Shown here one piece after another: positions 1 through 9,800 of a stretch of 64,000 bases of DNA. The translations under genes and the position numbers were made by a program. Origin of the DNA: Curvularia sp. ZM96 (Eukaryota; Ascomycota; Dothideomycetes; Pleosporales; Pleosporaceae); NCBI GenBank assembly GCA_022457065.1, contig JAJGBQ010000009.1:124001-188000 (forward strand), written 5' to 3'. Every line of letters begins with the position of its first letter. The first letter of the stretch is position 1. The notes below the pieces were generated by a model. That model searched no databases and was not told the origin of the DNA. It worked only from the letters and a program-made list of their open reading frames with translations.

Positions 1-247
1 GCCGCGTGTGCAAAGCGGAAGCTGCAAATGCATGAGAGTGTATGCAACGCGAATGAGGTGGCTGTTGTTTCGATGTTGTCCCGTTTCATCGTCTCTATAC
101 TCACTCTGAGCTGTTAGTAAGAGCATAAGCATGAGGATCAGAAGTTTGGCACAGCTTTCCCCAGAGAAAGCGCTTATAGTCAGTGTCAGCATCAGCTACT
201 TAAGCAAGGAAAGACGAGGATTGGCATGTCGGTTGCAGTATGTACAG

Positions 248-435
248 TACAGTTGCTAGCAATTGCAGCTTCACCCTTACGCGCAGCTGCGCAGTATGCT
301 TGAGCAGCCCCACCTTCCGTACATAGCTTAGCGCGAGCAGTCAGCTGAACATGATTGGTCAATCTTCAGTCTCACGATGACGAAACTGTTATAATGCTGT
401 CTGCAGGGGTGAAGCTGCAATCGCTAATCACTGTA
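248..435. mobile_element. MITE, family 1, copy A
   Basis: A 188-bp non-coding element with inverted ends of about 28 bp. The left end reads TACAGTTGCTAGCAATTGCA and the right end is its near reverse complement, finishing ...GCTAATCACTGTA. Related copies lie at 15294-15491, 62097-62295, 62590-62777 and about 62778-62932. The inner part shares CCCCACCTTCCGTACATAGC with the other copies. The outer TA suggests a TA target duplication as in Tc1/mariner/pogo elements. It ends exactly where recognisable coding sequence of the next gene begins. Confidence 0.8.
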
Positions 436-1282
436 TGCAATCAGCTTCCTTCAATCCGAGTTGCAACAATGACTTTTCGCGAAGACGGCATTCTTTTGCC
501 GCACAGTGCGTCAAGAGAGAAATTCGACATACCCAACCCGTAAGCCCTAATCCTTTACTCATATCTGCAGTCTAGCTAACTTGATAAGCACATTCTTCCA
601 CAAAGGTCTAGTTTGGCCTATGAAAGATGATGCGAGTCCACTCGAAGATTGGGACTACTATGAGTATCATAAGTTTGCGCCAAAAGCAAGCAACGATGTG
701 ATGGGCAGTTTCTACTTGTTCCTAAGTGATATGCTGTCACGTTTCTGTAATCGTATTAAAGATATCAATGTTCACTTTCAACTCTTCAACGTCGATGCGA
801 GGGAACTTCCAAGGCATCTCAGCACAGAAGAATCTCAGTTCGACCGCATCGAGGTAAGTAATTCAGAGGAAATTTCCTAGATTTCCCTAGCAGGCGCATG
901 ATGATAACACTCACGAATACAGGTCTCAAATATCTGCGATCGTGGATACATTGGACCCGAAACAACTCTGTCCATTTTTGGCCCGCTGCTGAAACCAAAA
1001 AAAACCAACCCAAATGCAACGCTTCTGATGCTCTTTCTTAATGCCGTGAGTGAGATCTACCATAATAGTGGTCTAGACGGCGAAGCACAACGTTACAAAG
1101 AGTCTACGAACCTAATCATGAAATTCATACCCATGACACTAATGAGTATGATGGCTATGATGGCCGATGGCAATAGTGGAATGAGCAGTTCAGAGATGAT
1201 ACGCATCTCCTCTTGTTATACAATGTTTGGTGACTTTAACTTAGGTCTTCATACAGTACCTAGCTCAGCCTACGGGCGATAA
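436..1282 (+). pseudogene. 5'-truncated DUF4470/MYND-type fungal protein gene
   Basis: Three exons can be joined: about 436-539, 571-853 and 923-1282. The introns are 540-570 (GTAAGC...CTGCAG, only 31 bp, so uncertain) and 854-922 (GTAAGT...TACAG). The joined protein reads FREDGILLPHSASREKF, then HFQLFNVDARELP, then FDRIEVSNICDRGYIGPETT and GPLLKPKKTNPNATL. These are hallmarks of the C-terminal part of a large fungal family that usually begins with a DUF4470 domain and sometimes a MYND finger; function is unknown. The N-terminal domain is absent. Coding sequence starts directly at the right end of MITE copy A, so the gene is a fragment with its 5' part lost or displaced. The downstream end at 1282 looks short for the family. 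Bases 1283-1749 show no recognisable feature. Confidence 0.6.
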
Positions 1283-1749
1283 AGCAATGCGTACAAAGTG
1301 CTTACTAATCTTACATAACATCCTCTATCCAGCTGAGTTGAATCGCTCTAGCAGCTGCCCAGCAGGTAAGGTTTGATGGCAACACTGATCCATCGGCGCA
1401 CACGCACGCTAGGAGGGTAATCTACTCACGTGAGCCATCTTGGGGAGATGCTCTAACCTCCTTCTCCCACATTCGTCGGCTGAACACTTGCTTCGATCAG
1501 TCAGTGATACCAATCAAGAAGCCCTTCTCATTCATGTTGTACGCGTAATGCGGCTCAATATCGTGTTGACTAAGTTTATCACGCGGGGGATCGAAACAGA
1601 GGCTGTAACTATTTAGCCTCTGAATCAGTCCGGCGCCGCGTATAATGATACCAATTACCTAGTGTGAGATAAGATGTATGCTGTGTTAGTTGATAAAGCC
1701 AGAAACCCAACTACCGCTCGCAAGCTTGTGGGCTACACTCGAGGTAAAA

Positions 1750-2010
1750 TTCTGTACCATATCTCTTATAAGTGATAAGAGTCACTCTATGCGTCATTTG
1801 ATACGCCGTGCAGGCTCCAGCTCTTGTTCTGGGCTGAGTTTTTGTTGGTTGGTTGCCTGAACCTCCTTGACGTGAATACCTCGGTGTCTTCAAGACAAAG
1901 TAGATCGCTGCACACTATAACGATCAGCACTTTCCTAGTGCGTAAAAGATTCTCCTAGTTCCAGCGATTCGATTGCTGTAAGCGTGTCGTCAACAACTCC
2001 CATGGTGGTG
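1750..2010 (-). pseudogene. pogo/Fot-type transposase N-terminal relic
   Basis: Reading the minus strand from the ATG near 2003 gives an HTH_psq-like start: TAIESLELGESFTH, a stop, ESADRY, SVQRSTLS, a second stop, RHRGIHVKE, then LSPEQELEPARRIK and a third stop. The pattern (helix-turn-helix, RSTLSRRHRG-like turn, SPEQE linker to the CENP-B-type half) matches the start of DDE_1 transposases such as the one at 17581-19467. Only the DNA-binding part remains. A segment at 2185-2235 resembles the subterminal part of the pogo element at 17481-19621 (about 19503-19552). Bases 2240-2626 hold nothing I can identify. Confidence 0.55.
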
Positions 2011-2626
2011 GGGTTACGACGCGTCGATGTTGGGGCTGAGCTTCGTGTTCTGGTGTTCCGCGTGCATTGCGCGAATCCAGGCGTTGCGTGCACAGGCACG
2101 GTAACGGGGCTCACCACCTACATACTCCACAGCGATATCTGTAGCAGGCAATATTATATAGGCATGGTATATCACTCCATCAAACAAAAATCACGATAAT
2201 AGCTATTGCGTGAGGCTCTATAGCCTCAAGTTGTAGCACTGTTTTGGTATTCAGGGTAGCCGCTTTCGCCGTCACACACGATGGCAGTCTTGGCAACCGC
2301 GCCGCTGCGGAGTCCAAATGACGGCTCCTTGACTTCATAACGTCACGCGACGTGTCGCCATATGTTCACTGCAGGCCTTCCTGGTGCGACATCATTACTT
2401 CACGCCGTTCTCCAGCTTTGCAGATCTTTCCTTGACGCCAACCAGTAGGAAGCCCTTCGTACTTGCGCCCTACCCCGTCACGCATTTGAATCCCACCCAG
2501 ATGAAAGAACGTACGCATTGAAAGCAGAAACGGTATTCAGAAATATGTAGAGCAGATCTTCAAGCAGTAGGGTCGGTTTCAAGAAGTCTGTTCAACTTAC
2601 ACGACTACCTAGTGTCGTATTGCGAA

Positions 2627-5499
2627 ATGGTTTCGAAGCAAACAGCGAACAAGCGAAAACGGACCTCGAACACTCTCGCCCAAAACAAGCGACGTCGAAC
2701 AACACGGCTCGCCTACACCAACGCATCTGAACCCTATCGAGAACATGGGCCTGCTAGCGAGAAGTTCTGGGCGGCGAGAAGGATCCTGAAGGACAATGGG
2801 TCGCGTTATCTGGTCGAATGGGAGGGTATCGACCCAGCGACGGGACGTCTGTACGAGCCGACATGGGAACCGCACGACTTCGTCACTCCAGCCCTAGAAG
2901 CAGAATGGAAGGAAATTATTGCTGCTCGAAGCACCCTTGCGGGACATACCTCCAGTCAAGCTCAATCGATTGGAGAAGCTGATAATCGAATACAGTCCTT
3001 GGGCGGGTCGCCGGGACTGGTGACGGCTGGGCAACCTCCAACGGAGAGGTTACCTCAATGTCAAAGCGCCTCGACAGCTTCTCCGCAGCAAACACATCAG
3101 TCACGGCGCAATTCCGATTCGCTCTTCCTAGAGTCACAGCAAAGCACGTATGTGTTAGAGGATAGAAACTCATATATCTGCGGTATTGTACTTGCTAGGC
3201 AGAACAATTTCAGTTTGACAATCAATACTACGACTACACTGAAAGAAACATCAGGCTCCAACCAGCGGAACCCAGCAACCGTGAACGGTGCTGGCGATAC
3301 GGATGAAGTGGTGTGATCTTTCCTCAAAAATGCTAGCATGGCTTACTGACTATGTGTTTACAGAATTTGGGCACTACAGACCCCGCTGCGCTGGGTTTAC
3401 GACACAGTCTGCATGCTCAGTCCCCTGCTTGCATCGAGAAGGTCGACAGTGTTGGCTTTATGCAACTATCGTCGCACTCTGGTCTTGTAGGAAAGTTCCA
3501 AGACGTAGGATGCAAGGAAAGTCAGATTCCGGAGAGCCCAAGCCAGGATGGGCTGGAGCTATCGGAGCTGGCTAGGCAGGAGCCACAAAAAGCCTATGCT
3601 TGTACGCTTGAGGAGAAAGGTTTACCGCCGTCTGCACTGTTGGCAACCAAGAAGCTCTCAGAGGCACAGGAATCGCAAGAAATGCACAGCGAGCTGGAGA
3701 TCCTAGCGTCCGCGCCCATCGCACGTACCGATGAGTCTATTCACAGAGAGCCAGGATTTCGAGCTGAAGCTGAAGCGGTATTTTACACAGAGATAGGGAG
3801 GGGGCCTGTTCTCAAAGAAGCTGTACCTGTTCTATTTCCAGGCGAAATGGTCGAGAAGCAAAGCCAGGCTCTAGTAAGCTCAGAACAATTACTAGGACGA
3901 TTTTCCAAAGAGTGTGGAACTTATGAAAAGGCTGTGAGACGACATGCACCGGCTGAGCCCGACGTAAGCGATGGGCCCACAAGGCTAGATACTAAGATCA
4001 CGGCCGGGCAGACATTCACCAGGCAAAATGTGAATACCCCAGCCAGGGACAGAAGTGCCAAAACATGCTCTTTGCCTGCAGCGGCTCCAGCAGAGTGTGC
4101 ACGCTATACTTTGGAACAAAGTAGTCCCTTAGAGACTGAAACTGGTGGTCTTCTGACTCTGCCGGCTTTAAACTGGGGCGTCAGAGGTAGTTCACCCACC
4201 TGCCAGAAAAGGTCGCAGAACATGGAGCTTGCACAGCAGCACATGCAATCTCCGGTAGATTATCGCAGGTATAGCCAGCGATGGACTACTTGGTCCCACG
4301 AACCACCTCAGGGTGACATCCACTTATTCCAGTATCGTGATGCTTGCCCAATGGGGCCCCAAACCAGACCACGCCGCTACGACCTTGCATACATACTCAA
4401 CGGCGAGCCTAGCCTCTGTAGCAGCCAGAGAATCCACCAAGACCCCCATGACCTCATCCAAATTGCAGACGCTGTTGACAGTGCCGTTACTAGCAAAAAA
4501 CGCAGGTATCAATCGCCTGCATCGAGCGGGGAGACGGGCAGCCATGATTCATCCCACGCATCGTGTCTAAGAAAGCAGTCATCTCCGCCTACTCATCGTC
4601 CTCTGTCTCCGCTTGTGCCTGTACCTGTTCACGAGAGAGACACATCTAACCAAGACCGTCGAGTAACGCATCCCATTCAAACCCTACCTTTGTCATATCA
4701 CCACCTACGCGTATATAACCAGATACCGCAGAGTATAGATTGTGTCACTATTGAACCTTCTGCAGTAGCGTCCGAGGCTCACCAACAAAGAGCACAATCA
4801 TCTCAGTTTCCATTGTTAGCTATCCCAACTGCTGCGTTGCTAAGATCATCGCTATCTTGGCACAAATCAGCAACAAGTTCCCTGAAAACTGAGAAGCAGA
4901 AGATGTTAGACGGAGAGCCTTTCATGCCCTACAGCTCTCAGTTAGTTGAGGATCGAAGGCAATGCGCAGCTGTACTACACCGCCTCAACAACACCGTCGA
5001 TGCGGTACCCGAGGTTGGGCAGCGTATGCACGAGCGCTATTTCAGAGCGGTTATAGAAGCAGCGTGGACTCAGTCTCGTTACGAAGACTGTCCGGTCGGC
5101 GGTTGGCTTGGTAGCAGTACACACGTTGCTACACCGTTTCATTGTGACTACGGCTACAACATCTCTGTTGGCGACAATGTCGTAATTGGACCTAAATCCC
5201 AACTACTTGATTCGGCCAAGATTACCATTGGAAGGAACACCAGGATTGGCGCATGTGTTACCATCACAACTTTGAAAACACCAACTGATTTGAAAGCATT
5301 GGAAAGGAGCTGCGGTCTTGAAGTCGCTAAAGATATTTACATCGGCAAGAACGTCTATATCGGTGATTGCTGCGTCGTAGGAGCCGGAGTGCGAGTTGGT
5401 GACGGTGCCATTATTCGTTCTGGGTCTGTCGTCGTTCATGACATACCACCAGATCACATCGCCTATGGCAATCCAGCCAACATATACAAGGCCAATTAA
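2627..5499 (+). CDS. chromodomain - maltose/sugar O-acetyltransferase fusion protein
   Basis: Two exons, 2627-3310 and 3364-5499, encode about 939 residues. The intron 3311-3363 (GTGTGA...TTTACAG, branch TACTGAC) is phase 0 and removes the only stop between the halves. Exon 1 carries a nuclear-localisation-like basic stretch and a chromodomain (FWAARRILKDNGSRYLVEWE, then PTWEPHDFVTPALEAEW), which in this fold binds methyl-lysine or other chromatin ligands. A long low-complexity Gln/Ser-rich stretch follows. The last 200 or so residues are a Mac domain (EKQKMLDGEPFMPYSSQLVE) and a left-handed parallel beta-helix of hexapeptide repeats (ISVGDNVVIGPKSQL, IGKNVYIGDCCVVGAGVRVG) ending IPPDHIAYGNPANIYK, typical of trimeric maltose/galactoside acetyltransferases using acetyl-CoA. 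The ATG at 2627 is the first Met in frame. The weak GTGTGA donor is the main doubt; otherwise these are two adjacent genes. Confidence 0.7.
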
Positions 5500-5882
5500 A
5501 TGGTCTATCATTGTTGGAGCATCTCAAGATGGTATTTGGTGTATTAAGCCTACCACAGCATCTGTCACTATCCATCCCAAGGCCCATAGGATAACGACTG
5601 TTCTGGAAACAAATGCCGCTCCAGCTTGCTTGGCTAAGCGCAGAAGCTCGGATTGTTGCCAACAGGTGAAGAGCTTTCCCCTGAATCCTGCCTCCATCAT
5701 GGCCAAACGATTTTCTTAGTAACAACGTGCATCTCCTATAGACGTGATGTTGAGAAACAGTCTGTATTAGCTTGTCTACCTATCTAAACAATTTACCATA
5801 CTCCATATCGCCGTTGCCCGTAAATCAACCACACTCATGGTCTACCATTTTGCATGGCCTTCCTCTGCACTTACCACAGCCT

Positions 5883-6305
5883 AGCAGCGCTCGTTCATAC
5901 TACTGACGTAGTGCACGAAGTCTGACTCATCCGATGTCGCGTGTTCTGTCTCCATACACTATCTTATTTCGGCAAGGGTATGTAGATGCTTCCTAGCTAC
6001 TCTCTGCTTTAGTAGCTGCCATACTTTCTCTATAGGGTTGAGGTCGGGCGAGGTAGCAGGCCAGTACATCTTATCTACACCATTCAGATCATGGGCCTGC
6101 TTAGTAAGCTTCATAGAATGCGGAGAGGCACCATCTTCATCAAAACGGCATGTCGCGAACGAGTCTCTGGATGTTGAGTTACCCAGTACATGAAATAGTA
6201 TAACCAGGGAAGCACCCTTTCCCTGTTAGCCCACCACACATCTTCCAGTCGAGCAACCTCCGTGTACGGAATGTATCGGTAAGCAGCATCAAGGGTAGTT
6301 AGCAC
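5883..6305 (-). pseudogene. Tc1/mariner (DDE_3) transposase C-terminal relic
   Basis: The minus strand reads DEDGASPHSMKLTKQAHDLN followed by KMYWPATSPDLNPIEKVWQ and LLKQRVARKHLHTLAEIR, then a stop and a short tail ending SSMNERC. SPDLNPIEKVW holds the last catalytic Glu of DD34E transposases, and DGASPH is the second Asp block. A frameshift near 6150 separates an upstream stretch (RYIPYTEVARLEDVWWANRE) from the conserved block. Only the C-terminal half survives. Bases 5500-5882 and 6306-6548 show no gene. Confidence 0.7.
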
Positions 6306-6550
6306 GTGAAATCATTAGCTAAACGCATCATAGCCAGACTTGCTGTTTCCGAGGCGTCCTCTGTAGGACGGCTATTTTGCGGCGGCACGGGTGGGCGCTG
6401 ATCGCAGATTGACCGACACAAACGGGCGATGATACGATGAGTGTGGTTTCTTATCTTTGTCTTTTTTTATTTCTCTCGCTGTCTCTTTGACTCGGCTTGA
6501 GTACAGTAGGTGTTGATGTTGATGATAAGAGAGGCGAGACGCGTCGCGAC

Positions 6551-6678
6551 CACAGTCGGCAACAAGCAAGTGATAGACATATTGATTACCTGATTAGGCG
6601 TGGCACAAGTCAGAATGTGGTCTTTTTACACCTATTGCGGTAACCAATCCGTCAATCGTTTGCTTGTTGCGGACTGTG
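6551..6678. mobile_element. MITE, family 2, copy 1
   Basis: A 128-bp element with 24-bp inverted ends: CACAGTCGGCAACAAGCAAG on the left and the reverse-complement-like CTTGTTGCGGACTGTG on the right. A homologous 132-bp copy is at 51211-51342. In both places it marks the outer limit of the duplicated helicase segment on the gene's 3' side. Confidence 0.65.
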
Positions 6679-6879
6679 CAGGATGGGACCTTGTTACATG
6701 ACACCTTACCCAACACCTTAGTTAATTGTGTTTTTTATTACGCGAGACTGGGTGTGTGGTTTCCTTTCATCTTAACTCAGGCTCAAGCAAACTTCCGGGA
6801 TCAGGAATAACATATAACTAGCCCATAGATATAGTAGTGTTTTCTTTGCATAACAAGTCTGCATTGGCAGCCTCAACGC

Positions 6880-9800
6880 CTAAGCCCACATCTGTTTGAA
6901 TTTACCATCAAACTCCCTCTTCAAACACAGAAATGCTTCTAGTACCTTTGGTAGGCGCATGTCTACATCATCCCATCCCTCCATCTCATCATCCTCATCA
7001 TCCCAAACTCCAATTGGAGTCCAGACGTTTGTTGAGGCTGAGTCATTGCCTTCCTGTCCTGCATTATCGTCGCTTCCGATTGTCGTGTTATCGTCCTTTG
7101 ATTCTTCATGCACGTCGCCACTGCCTTTCAGATCAGTTGCGTTTGCCTCGGATAGTGAGGAGGGGTTTATGAAGTTGGTCAAAGCTGTTGTGATCGTTGC
7201 GAGTACGAGAGAGAAGTCTGGTTATTCGTTAGCAAACAATCATCGATGTTTTGGAGGAAACACACCGTTCAGGTGGAACCAGACATCGGACCTGCGGATC
7301 TTGTTTGCTTTCTCTAGGGCATTCAGATCGCCATGCTTGTAGAAGTCATACAAGTACGCGTTGAGTGGTACTGTAGATTCCGGATGGATCGGCAAGTATG
7401 GCACAACAGCTTCTTCCAGAAAGACACCAGAACGTACAGTACCACAGAGATCGGAGATACTATCAAATTCGTCACCATGGCCCGAAAGTGAGACGAAGTG
7501 GGAGCGAAGAACTGTGTGCTGATTCGCACCTGGGGTGATGTTGAATTGCTCGTCTGACTGACCAATTCGTATCCCACTCAGTGGCAACGCGTCATCCGGA
7601 TCTTTTAGATGCTGATCAACGAAAGTTTTGACATAAGTGCGGAAGATTGCTAAGGTTTCGTTATTATGAGCTCGGAGCGTCTTTTCCGCTTCCTTCGGCA
7701 ACGGCGGTAAGAAGACAATCGAAGGCGACCGCTTCACGACCTCCTCGACGAACTCCTCATCGACGCGCTTGCATTGTTGCCGACCAAAGATGTGTGATAA
7801 TACAAGCATAAGTGTTGAACAAACGTGTTGGGGATTGGAATCGATGCCCTGGCAGAGATCATGGAAGTATCCTGAACTGAGGAGGACGTGAAAAGCCCAG
7901 GCAGAGTTCTCGGTGTAGTATAAGTGAGTGACACACCCGGCAAAGTTGATTGGCGAACCATGAAGATCCAGCAAGGACTGGCGTCGAAGATACTCGATTG
8001 AGAAGCGAAGATGGTGTAGGACAGCCATTTTGGATTTGGGAGAGCCAAGGTAGAGTCGAGGCTGGGAAAGAATAGAGTTGATTGTACGAATCGCGAAGTC
8101 GGAGTTGCTTGAGCCATGGAGCAAAGTGGCTAGCCGCAAGACCAGCGATGTTGTGATAGGAAAATGTCCGTTCAGATCTGGAAGTCTTGAGCTCATGAGA
8201 CGGAACACTCTTTCAACAGGGATTCCAAGAAACAGGATATTCCCAAGTAGGTCAAACCCTCTTCGACCAGCTCGACCAGCACACCGGCGGAAGTTGAGCG
8301 CGGTAAGGAAAACAGAGTCTCCAGCGAAAACTACAGTTTTACAGGGCATATTGATGCCCAGCGCAAGAGTGCCTGTAGCAATTACAACTCGCAGGTAGCC
8401 TCTACGGAAAAGTATCTCTACTACTTGACGATATTTCCGATTCATACCTGCATGGTGAACGCCGATGCCTCGGCTCAAAGCACTGATAAGCCATTCGGCG
8501 ACGCCTCGACCACGAAGTTGCTGCTTGTACATGTTAAGCTCCGATTGCAGCAGTTTATGCATGTTGGCGAAGTGGAAGCCATTGATCGGAGCACGAGGAT
8601 CGAAACCATCCCACTTGGTATGCTCTGCAGACGCGGCTTCGCGTTCACGGTCCAATCTCGACACTTTCTCTTCATCGTCCTTCTCTCTCTTGTTGTCGCC
8701 TCCACGCTTAGCTTTCATTCTGGCCGTGTTCTTTCCATCCTTAGACTTGGCCTTGATCACTTCTTGGTCTTTCTTGAACCTTTCGAATGCCACAAGTTTC
8801 TCTTTCCACGAGGTACTCGTGTCTTTCCAAGCTGACTCATTCATCTCCAGTTCTCTCATCACATCTTTCATCAGCTTTTCACACTGACTACGGTCGTAAT
8901 TGAAAACAATCGCTGGAAGAGCGTTCTTAGCATGCAGATCGGCAAGCGCTGGGAGAATGATCGAAGAAAGGCTCTCTGTATTGACATTCCTGGCTTCAAA
9001 TTTACCATCAAAAATGTGTTTCGTGTTGAGAAGGTTGCGGGTTGCGGGCTTGACCAGCGTTTTGCTTAGATCCTGCTGAACATTCTCAAATGGCGAGCCC
9101 TCACAGTTCATCCATTCCAGCAGCTTAGCCTTGAGTTTCTTCTCCCATTCGAAGATGTGGGTCTTTTTAATTATATCCGGAAGTGCTTCGGGGCTGAGGT
9201 TGAGTGGAACAGCATACTCCTTTGTTGCGTGCTTTTTCATCGTTTGCCAGAGCCAAAGACAGTCCCGAGCCTCCAGATGGAGATCTTTAGGCATTCCTCG
9301 GGATTTGTTATTCAAACTCGAGACAGGATGGACGAAACAAAAGGCCTCCATTCCGTCTAGGCCTGGCGTATGGATAGGAGAGCTTTCCGGTAGACCTGTA
9401 AAGCAAAACGTCTTTGGAGGAACGTAGATGAATTTCCGTAAGTCCGAGTATCGGTGGTGGTGCTCGATTGTGACAAGTTTGTTCCCATTTGCTTCTTGAG
9501 TTGATCCAAGCCAGGTACTGAACTCCTCTGGATTTCCAACAGTTGCAGAGAGGGCTATGATAGGACAAGGTGACTGCAACAGCAACTGTTCCCAGACCAC
9601 CCCATCTTCTGCCTGACCGATGCAATGGACTTCGTCGAATATTATCCGCTTGATCCGGCAACTCCAAGAGTTTTCCTTCTCAGCATTGAAGGGAGCTAGC
9701 AACATAATCTGGAGGATGTGGGGCACGGTCACCAAGACCTGGCATCCGGTAGCATTGTTGATTCGATAGTCTCGTGTGTGAATTGCCCAGACCGATTTCC

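Noticed and set aside
5411..5725. Frames on both strands around the acetyltransferase 3' end
   Set aside because: No motif; they overlap the well-supported coding sequence and its trailer.
6896..7342. Plus-strand open frames opposite the helicase 3' exons, also at 51552-51998
   Set aside because: Ser-rich shadow frames of the minus-strand coding sequence; conserved between copies only because the gene is duplicated.
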